Assembly: GCF_030766825.1 (NCBI RefSeq)
Contig: NZ_JASFDV010000059.1
Location: forward strand, 1 to 45,858
Source of the DNA: Nocardiopsis sp. CC223A
Lineage (GTDB): Bacteria > Actinomycetota > Actinomycetes > Streptosporangiales > Streptosporangiaceae
Direction of reading: 5' to 3'
Length of the DNA stretch: 45,858 nucleotides
A program made the position numbers and the translations under genes. Position 1 is the first letter of the stretch, and each line of letters starts with the position of its first letter. Positions 22,503 through 34,090 of this stretch are shown here, one piece after another. The notes under the pieces are model-generated. The model searched no databases, was not told the DNA's origin, and was given only the letters and a program-made list of their open reading frames with translations.

Positions 22503-23801
22503 TCATCGGCCCGCTCCGGCCAGGTCCGCGGTGGCCCCGTCGCACAGGCGGGCGAGCTCCGCGATGGTGCGTCGGAAGGCCAGGGCCGTGACGACGATGA
22601 GCAGGCCGCCGACCAGGTAGGGCAGGGCGAGGTCGATCCGGCCCAGCAGCCCGCCGAGCAGTGCGCCCACCGGGGCCGTGCCCCAGCCGACGGTGCGCAG
22701 GGCCGCGGCCACCCGGCCGCGCAGGTGGTCGGGCACGACGGTCTGGAAGAACACCGACCCGGCGATGTTGGAGATGCTCATGGACAGGCCGACCAGAGCC
22801 CAGGCCGCGGCGGCCACGAGGGGATCGGTGGTGAACGCCATCGCGGCCAGGCCCAGGCCCAGGCCCAGGTAGCCGCTCATCATCACGGCCCGGCGGCCGA
22901 TCGCGAGCACCAGCCGGGAGGTCACCGCCGCCCCGAGGACCCCGCCGACGGCGATGGCCGCCAGGAACAGGCCGTAGAGGGCGGCGGGCACCTCCAGCAC
23001 CTGCTGGACGTACAGCACCATCACGGCGGTGCCCGTCTGTATGCCCGCCATGGTCCCGGCGTTGGAGAACATCAGGCGGCGGAGGAGGCGGTCGCCGAAC
23101 ACGTGGCCCAGCCCCTCGCGCAGGGAGCGCAGCACTCCCGGCCTCGGCTCCCCGTCCGGCCCGCCGGGGGCCGCGTCGCCGTCGGGTTCCGGCCGGCGGC
23201 GCAGCAACAGGACGATGGAGAGCACCAGCAGGGCGCACAGCGCGTAGGAGAGGGCGGCCCCGGCCACCGGGAGCAGGGCGGCGACCGCGAACAGCAGCCC
23301 GGCGACCGGTTTGGCCAGGCAGTCCTGGGCGACCAGGTGCATCCCCTCCTGCCTGCCGTTGGCCCGGTCCAGGAGCCGCCCCGGCACCAGCCGGGCCACG
23401 CTGATCCGGGCGGCCGGGTCCGAGACGGTCTCACAGGTGCTCACCAGGAACAGGACCGCGTACAGGATCCACATCTCGGTGGCGCCCAGCGCGACGACCG
23501 CCGCCAGCACGGCGACGGTCGCGGCGGCGACCGCGTTGGCCACGGCCATGGCGCGCAGCCGGTCGACGCGGTCCAGCAGCACCCCGGAGAAGGGGGCGAC
23601 GAGCAGCCAGGGCAGGAACCGGGAGGCGAGCAGCCCGGCGACGGCCAGCGGGTCGTGGGTGAGGGTCGCGGCGATCAGCGGCAGCGCGGTGGCGAGCATG
23701 CCGTCGCCGAGGTTGGTCAGCCCGGACGCGGCCAGCAGGCGGTGGAAGGCGCCGCCGAGGCGGTCGGTCCGGGCCGGGGCCGTGGGGGGTACGGAGGTCA
23801 T
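22503..23801 (-). CDS. Major facilitator superfamily exporter (MFS_3/EntS-like)
   Basis: A 432-residue, 12-helix transporter. The first helices read LTNLGDGMLATALPLIAATL and GLLASRFLPWLLVAPFSGVL, followed by the MFS loop motif DRVDRLRAMAVANA. The middle loop is polar (about residues 200-225). The family includes EntS and macrolide or drug exporters. It starts at ATG 23801 behind AAGGAG. The gene for an HTH regulator follows 9 bp or more after its stop. An unusually long palindrome lies 30-80 bp upstream, so expression is probably repressed until an inducer arrives. The substrate is unknown. Confidence 0.88.
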   Translation of the reverse strand: MTSVPPTAPARTDRLGGAFHRLLAASGLTNLGDGMLATALPLIAATLTHDPLAVAGLLASRFLPWLLVAPFSGVLLDRVDRLRAMAVANAVAAATVAVLAAVVALGATEMWILYAVLFLVSTCETVSDPAARISVARLVPGRLLDRANGRQEGMHLVAQDCLAKPVAGLLFAVAALLPVAGAALSYALCALLVLSIVLLLRRRPEPDGDAAPGGPDGEPRPGVLRSLREGLGHVFGDRLLRRLMFSNAGTMAGIQTGTAVMVLYVQQVLEVPAALYGLFLAAIAVGGVLGAAVTSRLVLAIGRRAVMMSGYLGLGLGLAAMAFTTDPLVAAAAWALVGLSMSISNIAGSVFFQTVVPDHLRGRVAAALRTVGWGTAPVGALLGGLLGRIDLALPYLVGGLLIVVTALAFRRTIAELARLCDGATADLAGAGR

Positions 23802-23832
23802 GCGCGGCTCCTTGTCGGTGATGCCACGACGC

Positions 23833-23884
23833 TATCCCAAAGATTTCTTTGCAAAGATATATGTGCAAAGAAATCTTTGGGATA
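23833..23884. promoter_or_regulatory. Long palindromic operator upstream of the MFS exporter
   Basis: A 52-bp inverted repeat with 21-bp perfect arms (23833-23853 and 23864-23884) around a 10-bp AT-rich centre. Each arm contains CAAAGAWWTCTTTG, itself a palindrome, and the left arm plus centre forms TCTTTGCAAAGA (23846-23857). Such nested sites suggest cooperative binding of several dimers. It lies 32 bp from the exporter start and is strikingly AT-rich for this genome. It could also affect the divergent gene at 24017. Confidence 0.85.
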
Positions 23885-24016
23885 CTCCCGGCGACCGCGC
23901 CGACACACCGACCCGGGGAACCTACGCGGGGGCCCGGTCGTCCCACAGGGCAATGGGCGACAATGGGATCGGGCCCCGGACGCGGGGCCGCGGGTCGAGG
24001 GAAGGGGTGGCGACGG

Positions 24017-24367
24017 ATGGATCCGTTCTCCATGGTGTTCGGTGCGGCGATCGCTCTGGGAGGCTTCGTGGTCGGCCGCATCGTCACGAGACGCCAGGCC
24101 CGGGAGGCCGTCGCCGAACAGCGCAAACAGGAGCAGGCCAGGGCCCTGAACACCGGCGACCGCACCCCGCAGCCCCTGTGCGGCTGCGGCCACCACCTGG
24201 TCTTCCACGACCAGCAGACCAAGAAGTGCCAGACCCAGGTCGTCATCCCCGGCCGCTGGACCGGCTCGCAGAGCTCCACCTACCGCCAGTGCATGTGCCA
24301 GGGCTACCGCGGCCCGGTCCCCCTGGACGAGTACTACGCCCCGGACTACCTCGGCGGCGAGGGCTGA
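24017..24367 (+). CDS. Small membrane protein with Cys/His cluster, unknown function
   Basis: A 116-residue protein. One N-terminal hydrophobic helix (DPFSMVFGAAIALGGFVVGR, residues 2-21) is followed by a charged helix (QAREAVAEQRKQEQ). Then comes a conserved-looking metal-binding cluster: CGCGHHLVFHDQQTKKC, about 28 residues, and CMCQGYRGP. The spacing suggests one zinc site on the cytoplasmic side. It ends with acidic/Tyr YYAPDYLGGEG. I chose ATG 24017 after GGGGTGGCGACGG; the frame extends upstream into the operator region and that part looks non-coding. I believe similar hypothetical proteins occur in other actinomycetes, but I cannot name a family. Confidence 0.7.
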   Translation: MDPFSMVFGAAIALGGFVVGRIVTRRQAREAVAEQRKQEQARALNTGDRTPQPLCGCGHHLVFHDQQTKKCQTQVVIPGRWTGSQSSTYRQCMCQGYRGPVPLDEYYAPDYLGGEG

Positions 24368-24584
24368 CCGCCCGGACCCGACGCCCCGCGCCCCCGTCGA
24401 CACCCGGTTCTCCGCACACGGGCCCCACCGCACACCCGCCGTGCGCGCTGTCCGCCTTCGCCCCGTCTTGCCCGCCCCCGGGGCCGGCGACCCGCGCCGA
24501 ACACGGGCGCGGCCGAAATGACAATGTCCGCCCGCGACAGCAGAATGGGCCCGCACCGAACACCCGACGAGTGGACACACACCA

Positions 24585-27008
<2,424 letters not shown>

Positions 27009-27022
27009 GCGCGTGCACGACA

Positions 27023-27058
27023 CGGTGCCCCGTCCCCGGAAGGGGGGGCGGGGCACCG
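27023..27058. terminator. Strong GC hairpin between tex and the esterase
   Basis: CGGTGCCCCGTCCCC pairs with the G-rich segment ending CGGGGCACCG, giving a stem of about 15 bp with one G-T pair. It lies 14 bp after the tex stop and 14 bp beyond the end of the convergent esterase gene. Confidence 0.7.
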
Positions 27059-27072
27059 CGGTGTCCGGGCTC

Positions 27073-28560
27073 CTACTTGGGGGCGAGGGAGACCTCCGCC
27101 CACACCGCGCGGGCCGGGGCGACCAGCTCCGGGTGCAGGGCGTCGGGGGTGTTCCACTCCTTGACCGAGAGGGCCGCGGAGGTCGAGGCGGGCCAGCCCG
27201 GGTCGCCGGTGGCCGCGAAGTCGCGCCAGGCGGCGATCATCCGCGCCGACAGGGCGTGGTGCTCCTCCCCCGGCCCGCCCTCGAACAGGAACGCCCCGAA
27301 GTCGCCGTCCAGATTGCCGAACGCGAACGGCAGGTCCAGGCCGTGGCAGGCGCCCAGGCGACCGCCGAGCACCGTGCTCCGGGCGGCGAACAGGAAGAAG
27401 AACGCGCGACCGCCTCCGTCGACGTGCGCCTCGGCGAGCCGGGCGGTGTACTCGCAGAACATGGCGTCGCTCTGGATCGCGTTGAACAGCTCGCGCACCG
27501 GCGCTCCGGGCAGCGTGCCCCGATACACCTCCAGGGCGTCCTTCCGCAACCCCAGCCGGGACACCAGCGCGTGCAGGACCTCCTCCTCGTCGATCCGCAC
27601 CTCCTGGCCCAGTTCGGTGAACAGCCGGAACTCGTGGGCGTTGTGCCCGGTGAGCAGGTCGACCCCGGCCGCCCCGCCGCGAGCGATCGCCGCCAGGGGC
27701 TCCTCGGGCAGTTCCGGACCACCGACCACGGGGGTGAAGCAGGTGAAGGGCTTGAAGCCGCCGGAGGGCGAGTCGGCCAGGACCGCGTCGACCGCGTCCA
27801 GCACCTTCTCGGGCGACAGCGCGGCCAGGCTCTCGGCCTCGTAGGGGACCCCCGCGGCCCGGGCGATGCGCTCGCCGATGAACCGCGCGGTGCCGGTGGT
27901 GATCATGTCGCCGGGCACGCTGTGGGCGATGGCGCGTCGGAACAGGCCCCGCGCGTCGGGGGCGGCCATCAGGCAGACCACCGACCCGGCCCCGGCGGAC
28001 TCCCCGGCGACGGTGACGTTACCGGGGTCGCCGCCGAAGCCCTCGATGTTGTCGCGGACCCAGCGCAGGGCGGCGATCTGGTCCAGCAGGCCGCGGTTGT
28101 CGGGGCGGCCGGGGACGTGGCCGAAGCCCTCGAAGCCGACCCGGTAGTTGACGCCGACCACGACCAGGCCGCTCTCCGCCAGTCGGGTGCCGTCGTAGGC
28201 GGGTTCGGAGGAGGCGCCGACGATGTAGGCGCCACCGTGGATCCACACCAGGACGGGGGCGCGGTCGCCGGGGCGGGCGGAGCTCCAGACGCTGAGGGTG
28301 AGGCAGTCACCGGACATCTCCGGCGACCAGGCGGCCGCACCGACCAGGTGGGGGCGCTGGGGGGCGGGCGGCCCGAACGCGGTGCAGTCCCGGACCCCGT
28401 CCCAGGGGGCGGCGGGCGCGGGGGCGGCGAACCGGTGCTCGCCGAAGGGCGCGGCCGCGTAGGGGATGCTCCGGTGGACGATGACGCTTCCGTCCTCGGA
28501 GCGGGGCGAGTCCGTGCCGCGGACCCGGCCGCCGGTCGTCGTCACCACGTTCTCAGTCAC
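27073..28560 (-). CDS. Type-B carboxylesterase/lipase family protein (second copy)
   Basis: A 495-residue alpha/beta hydrolase without signal peptide. Family motifs: IPYAAAPFGEHRFAAP, SGDCLTLSVW, the oxyanion loop VWIHGGAYIVG, and the nucleophile elbow GESAGAGS with Ser188. Glu in LLTGHNAHEFRLF and His in GACHGLDLPFAFG probably complete the triad. It aligns closely with the esterase at 1.5-2.9 kb, including the same Ser188 position. GTG 28560 (VTENVV) is chosen because GAGGAG lies 9 bp upstream. A -35/-10 promoter with an overlapping palindrome lies just upstream, so it is probably inducible. The substrate is unknown. Confidence 0.88.
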   Translation of the reverse strand: MTENVVTTTGGRVRGTDSPRSEDGSVIVHRSIPYAAAPFGEHRFAAPAPAAPWDGVRDCTAFGPPAPQRPHLVGAAAWSPEMSGDCLTLSVWSSARPGDRAPVLVWIHGGAYIVGASSEPAYDGTRLAESGLVVVGVNYRVGFEGFGHVPGRPDNRGLLDQIAALRWVRDNIEGFGGDPGNVTVAGESAGAGSVVCLMAAPDARGLFRRAIAHSVPGDMITTGTARFIGERIARAAGVPYEAESLAALSPEKVLDAVDAVLADSPSGGFKPFTCFTPVVGGPELPEEPLAAIARGGAAGVDLLTGHNAHEFRLFTELGQEVRIDEEEVLHALVSRLGLRKDALEVYRGTLPGAPVRELFNAIQSDAMFCEYTARLAEAHVDGGGRAFFFLFAARSTVLGGRLGACHGLDLPFAFGNLDGDFGAFLFEGGPGEEHHALSARMIAAWRDFAATGDPGWPASTSAALSVKEWNTPDALHPELVAPARAVWAEVSLAPK

Positions 28561-28594
28561 TGCCGCACTCTCCTCTGCTTGTGGCCCACCCCAC

Positions 28595-28623
28595 ACCTAA
28601 CAGCGTTAGGTAACTTGGTGCAA
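28595..28623 (-). promoter_or_regulatory. Esterase promoter with overlapping palindromic operator
   Basis: On the minus strand, TTGCAC (28623-28618), a 17-bp spacer and TTAGGT (28600-28595) form a plausible promoter. The perfect palindrome ACCTAACAGCGTTAGGT (28595-28611) covers the -10 and half the spacer, as a repressor site of TetR type might. Its sequence differs from the ATACC...GGTAT sites nearby. Confidence 0.5.
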
Positions 28624-28667
28624 GCCCCCTGGGCCCTGGGGAGGACTTTCGGGCGACCGGCGGGTAA

Positions 28668-28687
28668 CATACCATCCGGTCGGTATG
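28668..28687 (+). promoter_or_regulatory. TetR-type operator, site A (ATACC-n8-GGTAT)
   Basis: ATACCATCCGGTCGGTAT with a matching C and G on either side; the core differs from a perfect palindrome at two pairs. It lies 24 bp before the quinone oxidoreductase start. Near-copies stand upstream of the SDR operon (30204) and the TetR gene (34768). Confidence 0.7.
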
Positions 28688-28710
28688 ACACGGACGAACG
28701 GAGACCCGCC

Positions 28711-29667
28711 ATGCGCGCCATTCAGATCACGGAGTTCGGCGGACCCGAGGTCCTCACCCTCACCGAGCTCCCCGACCCCGAGCCGAAGCCGCACGAGCTC
28801 CTGGTCGAGGTGACCCGGGCCGGGATCAACTACGCCGACACCCACCAGGCCGAGAACAGCTACCTGGCCCCCGCCACCCTGCCCCTGGTACCGGGCTCGG
28901 AGGTGGCCGGGCGCACCGCCGACGGCCGCCGGATCGTCGCCCTGACCACCGGCGGCGGCTACGCGGAGAAGGCCGTGGTCGACCCGAACATGGCCTACGA
29001 CATCCCCGAGGGCGTCTCCGACGAGGCCGCCCTGGCCCTCATCGTCCAGGGCGCCACCGCCTGGGTCCTGCTCCGCAAGAGCACCCGCATGCAGCCCGGG
29101 GAGTCCGTGGTGGTGCACGCCGCCGCGGGCGGGGTGGGCACCCTGGCCGTGCAGCTGGCCAGGCTGTTCGGCGCGGGCCGGGTGATCGCGGTGGCGAGCA
29201 GCGCGGACAAGCGCGACCTGGCCCTGGAGCTGGGCGCGGACGCCGTCGTGGACTCCGCCGCCCCGGACATGACGGCGGCGCTGATCGAGGCCAACGAGGG
29301 CCGCCGGGTCGACGTCGTCCTGGACATGGTGGGCGGCCGGGTCACCGACGAGAGCGTGCGCGCCCTGGCCCCGTTCGGACGGTTGGCCTTCTACGGCATG
29401 GCCTCGCGCGAACTCCCCTCCCCGGTCAAGCTGCCCAACCTCATGCGGTTCTCCACCACGGTGGCCGGGATGTGGCTGCCGCACGTGTGGCTGCTGCCGG
29501 GGGACGTGATGGGCCAGGCGATGACGGAGATGTTCACGCTGGTGGCCGACGGCGACCTGCGGACGATCACGGGCGGCGTCCACCCGCTGGCCCGGGCCCG
29601 GGAGGCGCACGAGGCACTGCGCTCGCGGGGCACGATCGGCAAGCTCGTGATCGACCCCACCGCCTGA
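28711..29667 (+). CDS. NADPH:quinone oxidoreductase / zinc-independent MDR dehydrogenase
   Basis: A 318-residue medium-chain reductase. The GroES-like half begins MRAIQITEFGGPEVLTLTEL and includes EVTRAGINYADTHQAEN and PGSEVAGR. The Rossmann half has the cofactor loop VHAAAGGVGTLAVQLARLFG, followed by VIAVASSADKRDLALELGAD, which suggests NADPH. Catalytic-zinc residues are absent, as in quinone oxidoreductases. It starts at ATG 28711 after GGAGACC, just downstream of TetR site A, so it is probably co-regulated with the SDR/kinase/ACAD operon. A role in reducing an enone or quinone intermediate is possible. Confidence 0.88.
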   Translation: MRAIQITEFGGPEVLTLTELPDPEPKPHELLVEVTRAGINYADTHQAENSYLAPATLPLVPGSEVAGRTADGRRIVALTTGGGYAEKAVVDPNMAYDIPEGVSDEAALALIVQGATAWVLLRKSTRMQPGESVVVHAAAGGVGTLAVQLARLFGAGRVIAVASSADKRDLALELGADAVVDSAAPDMTAALIEANEGRRVDVVLDMVGGRVTDESVRALAPFGRLAFYGMASRELPSPVKLPNLMRFSTTVAGMWLPHVWLLPGDVMGQAMTEMFTLVADGDLRTITGGVHPLARAREAHEALRSRGTIGKLVIDPTA

Positions 29668-29746
29668 TCCCGGGACACCCGGATCCGTGGTGACCGAAAG
29701 CAGTACCTTGACGGCGTAGATCATGAAATGTCCGAATTGCCGGAGC

Positions 29747-29779
29747 GGAGGGGGTCCGCGCGAACGCGCGGCCCCCTCC
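29747..29779. terminator. Bidirectional GC hairpin terminator
   Basis: GGAGGGGG, one bulged T, CCGCGC, a small loop, then GCGCGGCCCCCTCC. It separates the convergent reductase and acetyltransferase genes (stops at 29667 and 29789). Confidence 0.7.
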
Positions 29780-29788
29780 CGATCACCG

Positions 29789-30082
29789 TCACCCCCCGGA
29801 CACCCCGTACACCAGGTCCGCGTAGTCGGGGTGGCGCTGGATCCAGCCCTTGACGAACGGGCACAGCGGGAGCACGTCCAGGCCGCGGCCGCGCACGTCG
29901 TCCAGGGCGCCGCGGACCAGCGCCCCGCCCAGCCCCCGGCCCTCGCGGCCCGGATCGATCTCGGTGTGGGTGAAGGTGATGAGCCCGTCGGTGAGGATGT
30001 ACTCGGCGAAGCCGGCCACCTCGCCGTCGACGCGGATCTCGTAGCGCTCGTTCTCGGGGGCGTCGGCCACTCCGGTCGCCAT
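29789..30082 (-). CDS. Small GNAT-fold acetyltransferase (YjdJ-like)
   Basis: A 97-residue minimal GNAT protein: YEIRVDGEVAGFAEYI, ITFTHTEIDPGREGRGLGGA (acetyl-CoA loop with EGRGLG), LVRGALDDVRGRGLDVLPLC and FVKGWIQRHPDYADLVYG. This compact group (Gcn5-related, COG2388-like) has no established substrate. The ATG at 30082 has AAAGG about 10 bp upstream. It sits alone between two TetR-regulated plus-strand units and starts about 120 bp from site B, so its promoter region overlaps that of the SDR operon. Confidence 0.85.
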   Translation of the reverse strand: MATGVADAPENERYEIRVDGEVAGFAEYILTDGLITFTHTEIDPGREGRGLGGALVRGALDDVRGRGLDVLPLCPFVKGWIQRHPDYADLVYGVSGG

Positions 30083-30203
30083 GGTGGAAGCCTTTCGTGT
30101 CTCGCTGCGGCGGCCCCGCGCGGACCGCAGGGGCCATTGTGCCGCCCCGCGCCCCGCGCGCCCCTTGCGGCGCGCTTCCGGTGGGCATAGAGTCCACAGC
30201 AAC

Positions 30204-30221
30204 ATACCGACCAGTCGGTCT
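30204..30221 (+). promoter_or_regulatory. TetR-type operator, site B
   Basis: ATACCGACCAGTCGGTCT: seven of nine half-site pairs match. It ends one base before the AAGGAG ribosome site of the first SDR gene, so a bound repressor would block the early transcribed region. Confidence 0.7.
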
Positions 30222-30233
30222 AAGGAGAATGTG

Positions 30234-30989
30234 ATGACTTCCCGGTTCGGCGGCCGGACCGCCATCGTCACCGGTGCCAGCCGCGGCATCGGTCTGGCCA
30301 TCGCGCGGCGCCTCGTCGACGAGGGCGCCCGCGTGTGCATCACCGCGCGCAAGCCCGGCCCCCTTCAGGAGGCCGTCGAGTCCCTGGGCGGCCCCGAGCA
30401 CGCCATCGGCGTCGCGGGCCGCACCGACGACCCCGAGCACCAGGACGCGGCCATCGCCGCCACCCTCGCGGCCTTCGGCGGTGTCGACCTGTTCGTCAAC
30501 AACACCGGCATCAACCCGGTGTACGGCCGCATGGTCGACCTCGATCTCGACGCCGCCCGCAAGATCGTCGAGGTCAACGCGCTCTCCGCGATCTCCTGGG
30601 TGCAGAAGGCGTACAAGGCCTGGATGGCCGAGCACGGCGGTGCCATCGTCAACGTCTCCTCCGTCGCCGGGATCAAACCCGCCCCGGGGATCGGCTTCTA
30701 CGGCGCCACCAAGGCCATGCTCATCCACATCACCGAGGAACTCGCCGTGGAGCTGGCCCCCACGGTGCGGGTCAACGGCGTGGCCCCGGCCGTCGTCAAG
30801 ACCAAGTTCGCCGCCGCCCTGTACGAGGGCCGCGAGGAGAAGGTCGCCGCCCAGTACCCGCTGAACCGCCTGGGCCGTCCCGAGGACGTCGCGGGCGCCG
30901 TCGCCTTCCTGCTCTCCGACGACGCGTCCTGGGTCACCGGGCGCACCCTGGTCCTGGACGGCGGCACCACCCTGACCGGAGGCGTGTGA
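30234..30989 (+). CDS. SDR family oxidoreductase (FabG-like), first gene of operon
   Basis: A 251-residue classical short-chain dehydrogenase. The cofactor motif TGASRGIG is near residue 14. NNTG replaces the usual NNAG. Ser in INVSSVAGI and YGATKAM provide the catalytic Ser-Tyr-Lys. The C-terminus LNRLGRPEDVAGAVAFLLSD and GRTLVLDGG is typical of FabG-like 3-oxoacyl reductases. An ATG at 30234 follows AAGGAG. The stop shares a base with the next ATG (TGATG), giving tight coupling. In this operon it probably oxidises or reduces a beta-hydroxyacyl-CoA or a hydroxy-acid. Confidence 0.9.
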   Translation: MTSRFGGRTAIVTGASRGIGLAIARRLVDEGARVCITARKPGPLQEAVESLGGPEHAIGVAGRTDDPEHQDAAIAATLAAFGGVDLFVNNTGINPVYGRMVDLDLDAARKIVEVNALSAISWVQKAYKAWMAEHGGAIVNVSSVAGIKPAPGIGFYGATKAMLIHITEELAVELAPTVRVNGVAPAVVKTKFAAALYEGREEKVAAQYPLNRLGRPEDVAGAVAFLLSDDASWVTGRTLVLDGGTTLTGGV

Positions 30990-31774
30990 TGGACCTCAAC
31001 GGAATCGGCGCCGTCGTCACCGGCGCCGGGAACGGTATCGGCGCCGCCCTGGCCCGCCGTCTGGCCTCCGCCGGTGCACGGGTCGTCGTCAACGACCTCG
31101 ACGCGAACGCCGCCTCCGCCGTGGCCGCCGAGATCGGCGGGGTGGCCGTCCCCGGCGACGCGGCGAGCGAGGCCGGGGTCACCTCACTGATCGCCGAGGC
31201 CGCTGCCCACCTGAACGGCATCGACCTGTACGTCGCCAACGCCGGTGTGGGTGTCGGCGGGGGCCCCGACGCCCCCGAGGCCGACTGGGACCTGGCCTGG
31301 CAGGTCAACGTGATGGCGCACGTGCGCGCCGCTCGCGAGCTGCTGCCCGGCTGGCTGGAGCGCGGCCGCGGGCACTTCATCGGCACCGTGTCGGCGGCCG
31401 GTCTGCTCACCATGCTGGGCAGCGCCCCGTACTCGGTGACCAAGCACGCCGCCCTCTCCTTCGGCGAATGGATGTCGGCGACCTACGGGGACCGCGGCAT
31501 CACCGTCCAGTGCGTGTGCCCGCTGGGCGTGCGCACCGGCCTGCTGGAGGAGAGCGGACCGCAGGGCAAGGCGATCCTGGCCGGGGACGCGATCACCCCC
31601 GAGGAGGTCGCCGACGCCGTCCTGGAGGGGATGGCCGACGGCCGCTTCCTGATCCTGCCCCACCCGCAGGTCGCCGACTACTACGCGGGCCGCGCCGCCG
31701 ACCCCGACCGCTGGCTGGCGGGGATGCGACGGTTGCAGGCCAAAGTGTTCGACAACGAGGGAACGCATGACTGA
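30989..31774 (+). CDS. SDR family oxidoreductase, second gene of operon
   Basis: A 261-residue short-chain dehydrogenase: cofactor loop TGAGNGIGAALARRLASAGA, acidic VVVNDLDANAA after strand 2 (favouring NAD), LYVANAGVGVGG, Ser in IGTVSAAGLL and the YSVTK catalytic motif. The C-terminal part (ITPEEVADAVLEGMADGRFL) lacks the FabG-type ending, so this is a different SDR subgroup from its neighbour. It starts at ATG 30989 overlapping the previous stop, and its own end overlaps the kinase start by 8 bp. Confidence 0.9.
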   Translation: MDLNGIGAVVTGAGNGIGAALARRLASAGARVVVNDLDANAASAVAAEIGGVAVPGDAASEAGVTSLIAEAAAHLNGIDLYVANAGVGVGGGPDAPEADWDLAWQVNVMAHVRAARELLPGWLERGRGHFIGTVSAAGLLTMLGSAPYSVTKHAALSFGEWMSATYGDRGITVQCVCPLGVRTGLLEESGPQGKAILAGDAITPEEVADAVLEGMADGRFLILPHPQVADYYAGRAADPDRWLAGMRRLQAKVFDNEGTHD

Positions 31775-32780
31775 GGAACTGCCCGGGCTGGACCCGCAAC
31801 GGCTGCGCGCGCACCTGGACCTGGCCGCACCCGGCCTGGTCGGCGGGCCGCTGGCGGGACGGGTGATCACGGGCGGCAAGTCCAACCTCACCTACCTGGT
31901 CACCGACGGCACCGGTTCCTGGGTGGTGCGCCGCCCGCCGCTGGGCCACGTGCTCGCCACCGCGCACGACATGGCCCGCGAGTACCGGGTGATGACGGCG
32001 CTGCGCGACACCGCGGTCCCGGTGCCGCGCACCCACCTGCTGTGCGAGGACCCCGAGGTGCTGGGCGCCCCGTTCTACGTCATGGAGTACGTGGAGGGGA
32101 CCCCGATGCGCACCCGCGACCAGATCGCCCCGCTGGGCGCCGAGGGGACCCGCGCGGTCGCCGAAGCGCTCATCACCACACTGGGCGACCTGCACGCGGT
32201 GGACCCGGCACAGGTCGGCCTGGGCGACTTCGGCCGCCCCGAGGGATTCCTGGAGCGGCAGGTGCGGCGCTGGCGCAAGCAGCTGGACGCCTCCCGCAGC
32301 CGCGACATCCCCGGCATCGACGAGCTGCACGAGAAGCTGGCCCGGACGCTGCCCGAGCCGTCGGCCCCCGCGATCGTGCACGGCGACTACCGGCTCGACA
32401 ACGTGCTGGTCACCGACAAGGGCGGCATCTCCGCCGTCCTGGACTGGGAGATGGCCACCCTGGGCGACCCGCTGGTCGACCTGGGGCTGATGCTCGTCTA
32501 CCAGAACCGCCCCGTGGACGTCGGGGTACCGGCCGCCACCGCGGCGGAGGGCTACCCCGCCGCCGATGAGCTGGTGGCGCTGTACGCCCGCTCCACCGGC
32601 CGGGACGTGTCCCGGCTGGGCTGGTACGTGGCCTTCGGCTGCTTCAAGCTGGCGGTGATCGCCGAGGGCATCCACTTCCGCCACACGCAAGGACTGACCG
32701 TGGGCGCCGGCTTCGACCGTATCGGCGAGGTGGTCGCCCCCCTGGTGGCCGCCGCCCACTCCATGCTCAAGGAGGACTGA
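31767..32780 (+). CDS. APH-fold phosphotransferase (ACAD10/LvaA-like acyl-CoA kinase candidate)
   Basis: A 337-residue kinase of the aminoglycoside-phosphotransferase fold. ITGGKSNLTYLVTDGTGSWV forms the nucleotide-binding loop, and YVMEYVEGTP the hinge. The catalytic loop is IVHGDYRLDNVLV (HGDxxxDN) and the metal-binding loop VLDWEMATLGDP. This subgroup is not an antibiotic kinase; it resembles the N-terminal part of ACAD10/11 and bacterial LvaA, which phosphorylate 4-hydroxyacyl-CoA. The next gene encodes the matching acyl-CoA dehydrogenase only 3 bp away. The role as a hydroxyacyl-CoA kinase is inferred from family and context. Confidence 0.87.
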   Translation: MTEELPGLDPQRLRAHLDLAAPGLVGGPLAGRVITGGKSNLTYLVTDGTGSWVVRRPPLGHVLATAHDMAREYRVMTALRDTAVPVPRTHLLCEDPEVLGAPFYVMEYVEGTPMRTRDQIAPLGAEGTRAVAEALITTLGDLHAVDPAQVGLGDFGRPEGFLERQVRRWRKQLDASRSRDIPGIDELHEKLARTLPEPSAPAIVHGDYRLDNVLVTDKGGISAVLDWEMATLGDPLVDLGLMLVYQNRPVDVGVPAATAAEGYPAADELVALYARSTGRDVSRLGWYVAFGCFKLAVIAEGIHFRHTQGLTVGAGFDRIGEVVAPLVAAAHSMLKED

Positions 32781-32783
32781 CCG

Positions 32784-33995
<1,212 letters not shown>

Positions 33996-34042
33996 CCGCG
34001 TACGCCCGACCGCGGGAACCGGATACGTCCGGCCGCGGGAAC

Positions 34043-34080
34043 GGGGAGAGGGGCCGGGGAGGACCCCGGCCCCTCTCCCC
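34043..34080. terminator. 17-bp perfect-stem terminator
   Basis: GGGGAGAGGGGCCGGGG, loop AGGA, then the exact complement. It closes the SDR-kinase-ACAD operon and the convergent TetR gene, whose stop is at 34091. Confidence 0.85.
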
Positions 34081-34090
34081 CGTGTCCGGG

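Noticed and set aside
31767..32780. Aminoglycoside-resistance kinase.
   Set aside because: It shares only the fold; the pairing with an ACAD10/11-like dehydrogenase and its motifs point to acyl-CoA metabolism.
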